Assembly (NCBI RefSeq): GCF_001457795.1
Contig: NZ_LN898211.1
Coordinates: forward strand, 565,038 to 629,037
Length of the DNA: 64,000 nucleotides
Direction: 5' to 3'
Source of the DNA: Olsenella massiliensis
GTDB taxonomy: Bacteria; Actinomycetota; Coriobacteriia; Coriobacteriales; Atopobiaceae
Made by a program: the position numbers and the translations under genes. The notes under the pieces are model-generated. The model was not told the DNA's origin. It was given only the letters and a program-made list of their open reading frames with translations, and ran no database searches. Below are positions 25,907 through 34,526 of this stretch, piece by piece. How positions within the stretch are numbered: the stretch's first letter is position 1; every line of letters begins with the position of its first letter.

Positions 25907-25937
25907 GGCAGGGCCTCCCGCAATGGGTGGCCCTGCC
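25907..25937. terminator. Terminator between surface-protein operon and LUD gene
   Basis: GGCAGGGCC and GGCCCTGCC (perfect) enclose an inner CCC/GGG stem with a GCAAT loop, followed on the plus strand by CGTTATT. It sits between converging genes and could work in both directions. Confidence 0.7.
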
Positions 25938-25983
25938 CGTTATTGGCGCATGGTAGTGCGCGTATGACCGGTCGCGCGAACCC

Positions 25984-26613
25984 TCAGAATCCCAGGCTGT
26001 CGTTGACCAGGATGGCGCTCATGCGCCCTGGGTGCTTGGAGTAGCGGGTGATGAGGAGGTTGCAGCAGATGGTGTCGGGCGCCTTGCAGTTGGCGCAGGC
26101 GCCCGTCGTGACGCAGGGCGTCGCCTTGCCAAAGCGCGCGGCGTTGATGGGCGCGGCGACGTTGCGGGCTCGCTTTATGGCGGACTCAACGTCGGGACAC
26201 ACCTTGTTCATGCCTATGATGAAGAGCACGCGTCGAGGTCCCTGGGCTATCGCGGACACGCGGTTGGAGTTGCCGTCAATGTTCACGATGACGCCGTCCT
26301 CGGTCAGTGCGTTTGCGCTCGACAGGTAGACGTCGGCGTCGTAGGCGGCGAGCATGGCGGCCCGCGCGTCCTCGAAGGCGTCGCGGTCTATGAAGGTGTA
26401 CCTGCCCTGCTTCAAGGCGTCAACGAGCCCGATCTCGCGCGCGCTGGCGCAGCCGCCCATCGTGACGGAGCTGCCCTCGCCAATGAGCGACAGCGCCTTC
26501 TGGAGGGCCTCCTCCTTGGTGGCGGCATAGTGACCCTCGATGTTGCGGGATGCCAGGCCCTTGATGACCGTGCGAGCGAGGTGCTCGTTGCGCAGCTTGA
26601 TGGTGGGGTTCAT
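25984..26613 (-). CDS. LUD-domain (lactate utilisation type) protein
   Basis: 209 aa. The sequence has the LUD pattern: GGCASAREIGLVDALK, DVYLSSANALTEDGVIVNIDGNSNRVSAIAQGPRRVLFIIG and C-terminal Cys-rich ACANCKAPDTICCN. It is closer to the stand-alone YkgG/DUF162 group than to LutC. These proteins are linked to lactate oxidation or to electron transfer, but the stand-alone members are poorly characterised. ATG at 26613 follows GAGAGGACGGTC; the longer frame upstream is basic and unlikely. No lutAB genes are nearby. Confidence 0.87.
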   Translation of the reverse strand: MNPTIKLRNEHLARTVIKGLASRNIEGHYAATKEEALQKALSLIGEGSSVTMGGCASAREIGLVDALKQGRYTFIDRDAFEDARAAMLAAYDADVYLSSANALTEDGVIVNIDGNSNRVSAIAQGPRRVLFIIGMNKVCPDVESAIKRARNVAAPINAARFGKATPCVTTGACANCKAPDTICCNLLITRYSKHPGRMSAILVNDSLGF

Positions 26614-26758
26614 GACCGTCCTCTCGCGAAAGCCCGTGGGACGGCAGGTTGAGTCCCGCCGTCCCCGTACGTCCTCTATGAGTGTAGTCCGATCGCCTTG
26701 CCGCAAGGCAAGGGCGCGCAACTTGTAACGCCGCGCTCATTTGGCCTGCGCGCCGGCG

Positions 26759-27208
26759 TCAGTCCTGGCGACGGCGGGCGTGGTACTCGTCGAGCCGCGC
26801 CGTGTAGTCGGCGCCGCGCCGCTTGAACACCGCCCCCATCACAAGGGTCATGATGCCAAGGATGACCAGGTATGTGATCACAAACTCGACCCAGGCCATC
26901 GGCAGGTGCACGGGGAGCCATGCGCCCCAGACGGCGCATCCCACAAGCACGATCAGGTAGGTGCTTCCAAAGCCAAAGATCCGCGTGGGATAGGAGAACC
27001 TCATCGCGCCCTGGCTTACGAACCAGAGCTGCTGAAGGATGCCTCCTGCAAGGCCGGCGGCCACAAAGCTCAGGATGATGGTTCCGCTGGCGGAGGGTCC
27101 GCTCATCGCCTGTTGGACGATGACATAGATGACGAGCATGATGACCGTCACGAGGCCTCCTGACAGGATGCCGTGGCCGACGGTCTTTCCAAGGGTGGTG
27201 TCTGACAT
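26759..27208 (-). CDS. DUF3021-family membrane protein
   Basis: 149 aa with four hydrophobic segments near residues 12-32, 43-62, 78-96 and 107-127. Size, topology and position directly after a LytTR regulator match DUF3021. Members are typically co-transcribed with a LytTR regulator and thought to modulate it. AAAGGAG precedes the ATG. The conserved spacing makes the operon call secure; the function is unknown. Confidence 0.85.
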   Translation of the reverse strand: MSDTTLGKTVGHGILSGGLVTVIMLVIYVIVQQAMSGPSASGTIILSFVAAGLAGGILQQLWFVSQGAMRFSYPTRIFGFGSTYLIVLVGCAVWGAWLPVHLPMAWVEFVITYLVILGIMTLVMGAVFKRRGADYTARLDEYHARRRQD

Positions 27209-27265
27209 GAAAACCCGCTCCTTTCGTTCCTGAGGCCGAGCTGTCCTTCTGCAGCGCCCGGTGCG

Positions 27266-27718
27266 CTATCGTCTGATGCCGATCTTCTTCTTGATGCCGG
27301 GGGCATAGGTTCTGGTGGCAAGCACCCTGCGCCCCCCGTCCAGGGTGAGCATCAGCCTGCTTCCGGGCTCCGGTCTGATGGCACGCACATGGTCAAAGTT
27401 GACGAGGTCCTGTCGGGAGGCGCGCACGAACTCCGTGCCGTCCAGCGCCTCCTCAAGCTCAAAGAGGCGCAGCGGGCTTTCAAGCCGCGTTCCGTCAGTC
27501 AGGCAGAGCCAGGCTCGCTGGTCCTCAAACGCGACGCAGCTGACCTGGTCAAGGGAGACGAGCCTTCGTGTCAGGCCGCCACCCTCGTACCCCGCGAGCC
27601 TCCCCTGCGAGGCACGGATGCGCTCTGCGAGCCGAGCGGCGCGTTCGTCTCCCGGCGCGCAGCGGATGGTGACCTCGATGTCGCCTTGGCCCTCTTGCTC
27701 CACAACGCGTACGTCCAA
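27266..27718 (-). CDS. LytTR-domain transcriptional regulator
   Basis: 150 aa from TTG at 27718 (AAGGGGG 8 nt upstream). No receiver domain. The LytTR DNA-binding domain covers about residues 50-145: LVSLDQVSCVAFEDQRAWLCL..DGTRLESPLRLFELEEAL..FVRASRQDLVNFDHV..LMLTLDGGRRVLATRTYAPGIKKKIG, the last part being the typical C-terminus. It is first in an operon with DUF3021. Stand-alone LytTR proteins often autoregulate through repeats near their own promoter; the repeat-rich DNA at 27784-27954 is a candidate. Confidence 0.9.
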   Translation of the reverse strand: MDVRVVEQEGQGDIEVTIRCAPGDERAARLAERIRASQGRLAGYEGGGLTRRLVSLDQVSCVAFEDQRAWLCLTDGTRLESPLRLFELEEALDGTEFVRASRQDLVNFDHVRAIRPEPGSRLMLTLDGGRRVLATRTYAPGIKKKIGIRR

Positions 27719-27783
27719 GTCTCTCGCCCCCTTCGTTGGGATGTCGTGACGACTCAACTGACGGGTACAGGGTAGTCCCGCGT

Positions 27784-27954
27784 CGCCGCGCCCGGCGCCT
27801 TGTCGCGCCGACTTGCGACATCTGCCCCTTGACCTGACATGAGCTGCACGTAGGGGCAGGTCAGTTGCATGCCATGCGGCTCGCCGCCGCGCCCGGCGCC
27901 TGCTACGGGAATGCGCCCGCGGCCGCACTGCGCACGCGCCCGCACTGCGCCCGC
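27784..27954. repeat. Repeat-rich intergenic region between LytTR and SPFH genes
   Basis: CGCCGCGCCCGGCGCCT occurs at 27784-27800 and again at 27885-27901. Between them, CTGCCCC (27822-27828)/GGGGCAG (27853-27859) and GACCTG (27831-27836)/CAGGTC (27858-27863) are overlapping inverted repeats that could form alternative hairpins. A 17-bp tandem (CCGCACTGCGC.CGC) starts at 27923 and 27940. No gene is seen in 27719-28080; a TACAAT near 28035-28040 may be the -10 for the SPFH gene. Confidence 0.6.
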
Positions 27955-28080
27955 CATAGGGATGTGGCATGACGATGAAGGTACGGTACGCTCCGAGTAA
28001 GGCCTTGGGCTGAGTTTTAATGGTGCCGCGCGCAACGGTACAATCACAGGAGGCCCACTGTCAGCCACGAAAGGAACCGC

Positions 28081-29001
28081 ATGTTTGCCCTCTTGCTTGG
28101 AATCATGCCGCTATTGCCTCTCATCATCATCGCAGCCGCCATCGTTCTGTCCCTCGCCTTCGTGGTGCGTCAGCAGCACGCGGCCATCGTGGAGCGTCTT
28201 GGCAAGTTCTCGCACATCGCGTACGCCGGGTTTCACATCAAGGCGCCGTTCATCGACACGGTTCACATGGTCGACCTCATGACCGAAGAGCAGCGCATGA
28301 CCTTTGACGCCAAGACGAGCGACAACGTGACCATTGAGCTTGAGGTCTCGGTGCAGTATCACGTTGACTCGACCCCGTCCCAGGATGAGTCCAACTCGGG
28401 CATCTGGAGGAGCTATTACACCCTCAAGGACCCCATCGCCCAGATGCAGGACTACCTTGCCGACGCGCTGCGCTCCCAGATTCCCATGCGCTCGCTTGAC
28501 CAGGTCTTTGGTCAGAAGGATGAGATCGCCCAGTCCATCGACGAGATCGTCGCGCAGAAGATGCTGGGGTATGGATACGTGCTGGTGACGACCCTCATCA
28601 CGTCCATCAGCCTGCCCAGGGAGGTCCAGGAGTCGATGAACCACATCATCGCCTCCAAGAACAACCTCGAGAGCGCGAAGAACGACGCCAACGCCGCCAA
28701 GGCAAAGACGGTCATCGCCGCCCAGGCCCGCGCCGAGGCCATGGCGGCCGAGGGCAAGGGCATCGCCGACCAGCGCGTCGCCATCGCCCGCGGCATCAAG
28801 GACTCCATCGACACCATCAAGGAGACGGGCGTCAGCGAGGAGCAGGCAGACCGCCTCTTTGAGTTCACGCAGTGGGTGGACATGATGAGCCAGTTTGCGC
28901 AGAAGGGGCCGTCAACGGTCGTGCTGCCCTCGGGCTTCGAGGAGTCCGCCTCCTCCTTTGACCAGTTCATCACGGCCAAGAAAACCACGTTAGGCGAGTA
29001 G
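28081..29001 (+). CDS. SPFH/band 7 membrane protein
   Basis: 306 aa. An N-terminal membrane anchor (residues about 4-24, GIMPLLPLIIIAAAIVLSLAF) precedes an SPFH domain (QQHAAIVERLGKFSHIAYAGFHIKAPFID..). Residues about 190-250 form an Ala/Lys/Glu-rich coiled coil. This is the QmcA/stomatin-like layout; such proteins form membrane microdomains and oligomeric rings around proteases or transporters. AAAGGAA precedes the ATG. There is no NfeD gene beside it, so the QmcA-like group is more likely than the slipin/NfeD pair. Confidence 0.9.
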   Translation: MFALLLGIMPLLPLIIIAAAIVLSLAFVVRQQHAAIVERLGKFSHIAYAGFHIKAPFIDTVHMVDLMTEEQRMTFDAKTSDNVTIELEVSVQYHVDSTPSQDESNSGIWRSYYTLKDPIAQMQDYLADALRSQIPMRSLDQVFGQKDEIAQSIDEIVAQKMLGYGYVLVTTLITSISLPREVQESMNHIIASKNNLESAKNDANAAKAKTVIAAQARAEAMAAEGKGIADQRVAIARGIKDSIDTIKETGVSEEQADRLFEFTQWVDMMSQFAQKGPSTVVLPSGFEESASSFDQFITAKKTTLGE

Positions 29002-29036
29002 CGCGCGGGGCCTGCGGTCCTGCGGAAGGGTTCGCC

Positions 29037-29795
29037 ATGTGCGGGGACAAAGGTCATGACAATCCGATGCGGCGGGAGGCGGTCGGCCGGTCATCCCTTA
29101 CCGGGGGCATGGTCGCCAACGAGCCGTCCCTCCCCGCGGGCATGGAGCTGGCGAGGGAGCCTGCGGGCCTGACGCTGCGCGCGGGTGGCATGGGACTCAG
29201 GGGCGATTTTTTGCGTCTGCTTCCCCGGCTGAGGCAGGACCGTCTGTCCCGTGAGCTGCTGGTGCGCGCGGCACGGGTGAGGGGGGCGGACGCCCGACCG
29301 ACGGCCGTTGACGCCACCGCCGGTCTGGGTGAGGACGCGCTGCTGCTGGCTGCCTCGGGCTTTGCCGTGACGCTCTGCGAGCGCAACCCCGTGGTGGCGC
29401 GGCTGCTTGCCGACGCGCTCGAGCGCGCCTCCGCGCTGGCTGACCTGGCAGAGGTGGCGGCGTGCATGCGCCTGGTCGCGGGCGACGGCGCCGCGTACCT
29501 GCAAGGACTCGGGGACGACAGCGGCGCCCTCGCCCCTGACGTCGTCTACCTGGACCCCATGTTTCCCCAGAAGCGCAAGGACGCGGCCACCAAGAAGAAG
29601 CTCCAGCTGCTGCAGATGCTGGAGGACCCCGCGCACGACGAGGAGGGGCTCCTTGCGGCCGCCCTTGCCGCCCGCCCGCGCAAGGTGGTCATCAAGCGTC
29701 CCCTCAAGGGCCCGTGGCTGGGAGGCGTCAAGCCCAGCTATGCGCTGGCGGGCAAGGGGGTGCGCTATGACGTGCTGGTCGTGCCACGGCCGTAG
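29037..29795 (+). CDS. rsmJ: RsmJ-like 16S rRNA guanine-N2 methyltransferase
   Basis: 252 aa. The SAM-binding motif is VDATAGLGEDALLLAASGF. The catalytic loop is DVVYLDPMFP followed by QKRKDAATKKKLQLLQ, and the C-terminus VVIKRPLKGPWL matches RsmJ. The E. coli enzyme makes m2G1516 in 16S rRNA. AAGGG precedes the ATG used; the first 30 residues are not conserved, so an internal start (ATG of MELAREP) is possible. The adapter-derived sequence begins just 6 bp after the stop codon. Confidence 0.85.
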   Translation: MCGDKGHDNPMRREAVGRSSLTGGMVANEPSLPAGMELAREPAGLTLRAGGMGLRGDFLRLLPRLRQDRLSRELLVRAARVRGADARPTAVDATAGLGEDALLLAASGFAVTLCERNPVVARLLADALERASALADLAEVAACMRLVAGDGAAYLQGLGDDSGALAPDVVYLDPMFPQKRKDAATKKKLQLLQMLEDPAHDEEGLLAAALAARPRKVVIKRPLKGPWLGGVKPSYALAGKGVRYDVLVVPRP

Positions 29796-29800
29796 GCGCG

Positions 29801-29889
29801 TCTCTTATACACATCTAGATGTGTATAAGAGACAGCCATACCGTGGAAGAGGGCTCGGTTCCCACGGGGTACGTGACGTCGTACGCGTA
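29801..29889. other. Nextera transposon-end adapter plus a 52-bp chimeric fragment (assembly artefact)
   Basis: 29817-29835 is exactly the Tn5/Nextera mosaic end AGATGTGTATAAGAGACAG, and 29801-29816 is its inverted copy lacking the last 3 nt. Directly after it, 29838-29889 is identical over 52 bp to 25328-25379 inside the second surface-protein gene. Translation across the adapter gives the well-known contaminant peptide VSYTHLDVYKRQ. This is a library or assembly artefact, not biology. Confidence 0.95.
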
Positions 29890-29943
29890 TGCACGAGCGT
29901 AACGCGGCCCTGGGCGGCGCAGTCCGCCCGCGTGCGGCGCGAC

Positions 29944-32004
29944 CTAGCGAATCGCCAGGGCGCGTGACGCGTTGAGCACGCAGAGCACCAGCACGCCCAC
30001 GTCGCCAAAGACCGCCAGCCACAGCGGGGCCAGCCCGAGGGTCGCGAGGACGAGGATGACGACCTTCGCCCCAATGGCAAAGGCGATGTTCTCGCGCACG
30101 ATGCGTAGGGTCCGACGGGCGACGCGCAGGGCGGTGACGACCTTGCGGGGGCTGTCGTCCATGAGCACGACGTCGGCCGCCTCTATGGCGGCGTCAGACC
30201 CCAGGGCCCCCATGGCGACGCCCACGTCGGCGCGGGCCAGGACCGGGGCGTCGTTGATGCCGTCTCCCACGAACACGACCGAGCCCCTGCTGCCTCCGGC
30301 GCCGGCACGGGCGGCGTCTTGGATGATGTCGTCAAGCCGCGCCACCTTGTCGGCGGGCAGGAGCCCGGCATGGTAGCCGTCGAGCCCCAGCTCGGCGGCG
30401 ACGCCGCGAGCAACCTCGTCAACGTCTCCTGTCAGCATCTCGCAGCGTCGCACGCCCGCGCGCCTGAGCTCCGCGACGGTCGCGGCGCTGTCCGGGCGCA
30501 GCTGGTCGGCCACCAGCACGTGGCCCGCGTACGTCCCGTCAAGGGCGACGTGCAGCGTGGTGCGCGCGTCATCGCTGGTGCAGTCGTGCCAGCGCGCGCC
30601 CTCGTCCTCCATGAGGCGGGCGTTACCCACGGCGACGCGCCTGCCGTTGACCAGGGCGACGACGCCCTTGCCGGCAAGCTCGCGCATGTCGGTGACGATA
30701 CAGCCGTCCTCGTCGATGGGGCAGGCGTCCCTCAGCGCGGCGGCAATCGGGTGCAGGGAACGGCTCTCCACGTGCGCCGCCACATGCAGCAGCTGGTCCT
30801 TGTCGATGAGCTGCGGGTGAACGGCCGTGACCGAGAAGGCCCCCTGGGTGAGGGTGCCGGTCTTGTCAAACACCACCGTGTCGGCACGAGCGAGGGTCTC
30901 AAGGTGGTCTGACCCCTTGATGAGGACGCCCACCCGGGAGGCCCCGCCGATGCCGCCGAAGAAGGTCAGGGGCACGGACAACACCAGGGCGCAGGGACAG
31001 GACACCACCAGGAAGGTCAGCGCGCGCAGCAGCCAGGTGGCTGCCGACGCCTGGGGGTCGCCGCTCACGAGCGGGGGAACGACGGCGACCAGAACCGCCA
31101 GGGCCACCACGATGGGCGTGTACACCTTGGAGAACCGCTCGACCAACCCCTCCGAGCGCGAACGACGTGCGTCGGCGCCGCGCACGAGCTCCAGGATCCT
31201 CGAGACGGTCGAATCGGCAAAGCTGCTGGTCGTACGCACGCGAATGACCCCGGTGAGGTTCACGCAGCCCGAGGTCACCGCGTCGTCGCATCGTGCCTCG
31301 CGGGGGGCCGACTCGCCGGTGAGGGCGGAGGTGTCCAGGCTCGTCGCCCCCTCGACGATGACGCCGTCAAGGGGCACCCTCTCGCCTGGTCGCACGACGA
31401 TCGTCTCGCCGACGGCGACGTCGCCGGGGGAGAGTCTGACGATCTGGCCCTGGCGCTCGACGGCGGCCACGTCGGGGCGGATGTCCATGAGCGCCTTGAC
31501 GGACCGCTCGCTGCGCTGCTCCGCCAGCCCCTCCGCCAGCTCGCCCACCTGGAAGAACAGCATGACGAAGACGGCCTCGGCAAAGAGGGGCTCACCCTGG
31601 GGCACGAAGGCCATGAGCAGGGCCCCCAACGTCGCCACGGACATGAGGACGCTCTCGCCAAACGCCGCCCCCTCCCGCAGGTCCTGGGCGGCCTCGCGCA
31701 GGATGGGCAGGCCCGCCACGAGGTAGGAGGGAAGAAAGAGCGCAAGCTGCAGGACGAGGGGCAGCTCCATGAGGCGCGTGGCGAGCCATGCCGCCGCCAG
31801 CAGCGCGGTAGAGGCGCCGATCCGCCTGCCCAGCTGGCGCGGGCTCTCCTCGTCGTCCTCGTCCTCGTCCTCCTCGTCGTGCTCGACGCACCGTCCGCCA
31901 GCGCAGTCGTCGTCGGCAAGGCCGGCTGCTGCGTCAGGCTGTCTGCGAATGGCGTCGGTGTCCTTGCTGATGGCGTCGGTGTTCTTGCGGCAGCTGCAAC
32001 CCAT
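29944..32004 (-). CDS. Heavy-metal P1B-type ATPase (Zn/Cd/Pb class)
   Basis: 686 aa. Metal-site CPC in VVSCPCALVLSVPL, phosphorylation site DKTGTLTQG, TGES-type loop (ALTGESAPREA), HP motif SLHPIAAAL and hinge GDGINDAPVLARADVGVAMG are all present, so it should be active. Instead of an HMA domain the N-terminus is short, with GCSCRKN, CAGGRC and a run of Asp/Glu (DEEDEDEDDEE), probably a metal-collecting tail. Exports divalent soft metals such as Zn2+, Cd2+ or Pb2+. ATG at 32004 was chosen as the last Met before the Cys motif; the upstream frame crosses the operator. Confidence 0.93.
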   Translation of the reverse strand: MGCSCRKNTDAISKDTDAIRRQPDAAAGLADDDCAGGRCVEHDEEDEDEDDEESPRQLGRRIGASTALLAAAWLATRLMELPLVLQLALFLPSYLVAGLPILREAAQDLREGAAFGESVLMSVATLGALLMAFVPQGEPLFAEAVFVMLFFQVGELAEGLAEQRSERSVKALMDIRPDVAAVERQGQIVRLSPGDVAVGETIVVRPGERVPLDGVIVEGATSLDTSALTGESAPREARCDDAVTSGCVNLTGVIRVRTTSSFADSTVSRILELVRGADARRSRSEGLVERFSKVYTPIVVALAVLVAVVPPLVSGDPQASAATWLLRALTFLVVSCPCALVLSVPLTFFGGIGGASRVGVLIKGSDHLETLARADTVVFDKTGTLTQGAFSVTAVHPQLIDKDQLLHVAAHVESRSLHPIAAALRDACPIDEDGCIVTDMRELAGKGVVALVNGRRVAVGNARLMEDEGARWHDCTSDDARTTLHVALDGTYAGHVLVADQLRPDSAATVAELRRAGVRRCEMLTGDVDEVARGVAAELGLDGYHAGLLPADKVARLDDIIQDAARAGAGGSRGSVVFVGDGINDAPVLARADVGVAMGALGSDAAIEAADVVLMDDSPRKVVTALRVARRTLRIVRENIAFAIGAKVVILVLATLGLAPLWLAVFGDVGVLVLCVLNASRALAIR

Positions 32005-32038
32005 GTGCGTCACCCAGTCCCTCTCTGTTAATGAACAC

Positions 32039-32094
32039 ATGAACAATAATTCATATTACAAGCGTAGCGTACTCACATGGGACACCGCTGTCAA
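32039..32094 (-). promoter_or_regulatory. Promoter and ArsR/SmtB-like operator of the metal ATPase
   Basis: On the minus strand, -35 TTGACA (32094-32089) and TACGCT (32071-32066) are 17 bp apart. Just downstream, ATGAACAATAATTCAT (plus strand, 32039-32054) is a near-perfect inverted repeat of the type bound by SmtB/CzrA/CadC metal sensors. No sensor gene is present in the window. Confidence 0.6.
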
Positions 32095-32245
32095 CAGGTT
32101 TCCATCATATTCTTCAGTCGCCAGGCCAGGCCCCCTCTTGTCAGCGCCATCTTTGAGCGGACGCAAGCGGCGAGGGCGCGGCCGGGCGGGCGACGGCGGG
32201 AGCATGCCGTATGATGGGAGCATGCAATGCAGGGAAGGAGCCACC

Positions 32246-33412
32246 GTGGCCTCACCATACAGGTTCGTCTTTGCCTCGGACAGCTTTCAGGGCACGCTCT
32301 CGTCCTCGCAGACGGCCAGCTTGCTCCAAAATGCCGCGCGGGACCAGTTTGCCGACTGCCAGTGCGTTGGGATTCCCATGGCCGACGGAGGCGAGGGCAC
32401 GGCGGAGGCGCTCGTCGCCGCCTGTGGGGGCGAACTGCGCGGGGTGGACGTCCATGACCCCCTCGGCCGGCCCATCAGGGCCTCCTACGGCCTTCTGGGC
32501 GACAGGCGCGCGGTCATAGAGATGGCGGCGGCGTCGGGCCAGCAGCTCCTTATGCCCGAGGAGCGCGACCCCCTCATGACGTCCAGCTATGGCACGGGCG
32601 AGCTGATTTCGGACGCGCTGGCCCAGGGCTGCGATGACGTCACGATCGCGCTGGGAGGGTCCGCCGCCAACGACGGCGGCATGGGCTGCATGCGCGCGCT
32701 GGGCGTGCGCTTTTTGGACGAGAACGGCGCGGAGCTCGCGGGCGTGGGGCGCGACCTCGCCCTGGTGCGCTCCATCGACCTCTCGCTCTTCAGGCTCTAC
32801 GTGGGCGAGACCCGCTTCAGGGTCATGTGTGACGTGCGCAGCCCGCTTTTGGGCGAGGAGGGGGCCACGCTGGGATATGCCGCCTCGCGGGGCGCCACGG
32901 GCGAGGTCGCCCGGGAGCTGGAGCGGGGCATGGCACGCTACGCCGACGTGCTGGACGCCGTCTTTGGGCGTGCGTCGGGCGTGAGCGTCCGCGACCAGCC
33001 CGGATCGGGAGCCGCAGGCGGGCTTGGCGCCGCGTGCGCGGCGTTTCTCTCCGCCCGGCTGGACGGCGGCATAGAGAGCATCCTTGAGCTCGTCCGCTTT
33101 GACGACATCCTGGCGACCGCCGACCTCTGCGTCACGGGCGAGGGACGCCTTGACGGCCATACGGGCGTCGGCAAGGTCATGTCGGGCGTGGCCGCGGCCT
33201 GCGCTCGGCAAGGCGTGCCCTGCGTGGCGATCGTGGGGGAGGTGGAGAGGGGCGACCTGCCCCCGGTCGTGCGCAGCCTGACCGCCGTCGTCCCGACGGT
33301 CGAGTCGTCCGAGGCCGGCGAGGAGGCTCTCGACCACGCCGAGGAGCTGTACGTGCGGGCGGCGAGGCGCCTCTTCTCGCTCGTCGCCATTGGGGTGGGC
33401 CTTGGTGCGTAG
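32246..33412 (+). CDS. Glycerate kinase
   Basis: 388 aa from GTG, with GAAGGAG 5 nt upstream. The frame is open far upstream, but that part is the antisense of the ATPase. N-terminal FASDSFQGTLSS, PMADGGEGTAEAL, IALGGSAANDGGMG and GSGAAGGLGAA plus VTGEGRLDGHTGVGKV are the glycerate kinase (GlxK/GarK) signatures. It phosphorylates D-glycerate, probably to 2-phosphoglycerate, feeding lower glycolysis. No glycerate transporter or glyoxylate genes lie nearby. Confidence 0.93.
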   Translation: MASPYRFVFASDSFQGTLSSSQTASLLQNAARDQFADCQCVGIPMADGGEGTAEALVAACGGELRGVDVHDPLGRPIRASYGLLGDRRAVIEMAAASGQQLLMPEERDPLMTSSYGTGELISDALAQGCDDVTIALGGSAANDGGMGCMRALGVRFLDENGAELAGVGRDLALVRSIDLSLFRLYVGETRFRVMCDVRSPLLGEEGATLGYAASRGATGEVARELERGMARYADVLDAVFGRASGVSVRDQPGSGAAGGLGAACAAFLSARLDGGIESILELVRFDDILATADLCVTGEGRLDGHTGVGKVMSGVAAACARQGVPCVAIVGEVERGDLPPVVRSLTAVVPTVESSEAGEEALDHAEELYVRAARRLFSLVAIGVGLGA

Positions 33413-33416
33413 CGTG

Positions 33417-34454
33417 ATGAGGAGCTCCGTCCCGTCGTCCAGGCCGACCATGACGGACGCGAGAAGGTCGGCCGTCGCCGTGACGGGACGCGTCGTGCCG
33501 CGCGTCTTTGTCTCGTCCGCGGGCGTCCTGGCGCTCAACCTCTTCTGCTGCCTTTTGTGGGGCAGCGCCTTTCCCTGCATCAAGCTGGGGTACGCGCTGT
33601 TTTCGGTCACGGCCGACGACACGGGCTCCAAGCTCCTGTTTGCGGGCGTGCGCTTCTTCTTGGCCGGGCTCATGGTGGTCGTGCTCATGAGCGCGCTGCG
33701 TCGCAGGGTCGTGCGGCCGCGCCCGGACGAGCTGCCCGTGGTGGCCCTGCTCGCGCTCTTTCAGACGGTGCTGCAATATCTCTTCTTCTACCTGGGGCTG
33801 TCGCATGCGTTGGGAACGACCAGCTCCATCATCAACGCCAGCTCCACCTTCCTGTCGATATTGCTGGCGGCCCTCGCGTTTAGGCAGGAGCGGCTGACGC
33901 CGCGCAAGATCCTTGGCTGCGCCCTGGGCTTTGGCGGCGTCGTGCTGGTCAATCTGGGGTCGCTTCGCGCGGGCGGCGGCTTTGCGCTCAACGGGGAGGG
34001 GTTCATCTTCCTGTCGGCCCTGTCAGGCGCCGTGGTGACGTGCCTGCTGCGGCTGTTCACGCAGGACCATGACGCCGTGATGCTCAGCGGCTGGCAGTTC
34101 ATGCTGGGCGGGCTGGTGCTTGCTGGGGCGGGCCTGTCGCTGGGCGGGCATCTGTCCCTTCCGGGCCCCTCGGGCGTGGCGCTCATCCTGTACATGGGGT
34201 TCATCTCGGCCTGCGCCTACTCGCTGTCGAGCGTGATGCTGTCCGTCAACCCCGTGTCGCGCATCGCGGTGTTTCGCTTCATGACGCCGGTGTTTGGCTT
34301 TCTGCTGTCGGCGGCGCTGCTGGGCGAGGCAAAGTCCATCGACCCCGCCCGCTCCTTGGTCGCGCTCGCGCTCGTGGCGGCAGGCATCATCGTCGTCAAC
34401 GTGGCCCTGCCGGCGCAGCCACGCGGCGCGACGCGGGAGGGCGCGCGACGCTGA
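33417..34454 (+). CDS. EamA/DMT-family transporter
   Basis: About 345 aa with ten hydrophobic segments in two EamA repeats, starting LNLFCCLLWGSAFPCIKLGYALF and ALSGAVVTCLLRLFTQ. This family exports or imports amino acids, nucleobases and other metabolites; the substrate is unknown. Start uncertain: ATG at 33417 lacks a strong ribosome binding site, and an earlier GTG (33402) would overlap the glycerate kinase gene. It probably belongs to one transcript with that gene. Confidence 0.87.
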   Translation: MRSSVPSSRPTMTDARRSAVAVTGRVVPRVFVSSAGVLALNLFCCLLWGSAFPCIKLGYALFSVTADDTGSKLLFAGVRFFLAGLMVVVLMSALRRRVVRPRPDELPVVALLALFQTVLQYLFFYLGLSHALGTTSSIINASSTFLSILLAALAFRQERLTPRKILGCALGFGGVVLVNLGSLRAGGGFALNGEGFIFLSALSGAVVTCLLRLFTQDHDAVMLSGWQFMLGGLVLAGAGLSLGGHLSLPGPSGVALILYMGFISACAYSLSSVMLSVNPVSRIAVFRFMTPVFGFLLSAALLGEAKSIDPARSLVALALVAAGIIVVNVALPAQPRGATREGARR

Positions 34455-34526
34455 GGCGGGCATGCGGCCCCGCTGAGGGCCTTTTGTCGTCCATCTGTCG
34501 TCCGCCGCCCGTCCCCTCCCGTCGTG

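Noticed and set aside
29801-29835. End of a natural Tn5-like transposon
   Set aside because: There is no transposase or target duplication, the two ends are back to back, and a copied fragment from the same genome follows directly, as in a library chimera.
29407-29967. 186-aa open frame ending in VSYTHLDVYKRQ
   Set aside because: It crosses rsmJ in another frame and the adapter; the peptide is the translated Nextera end.
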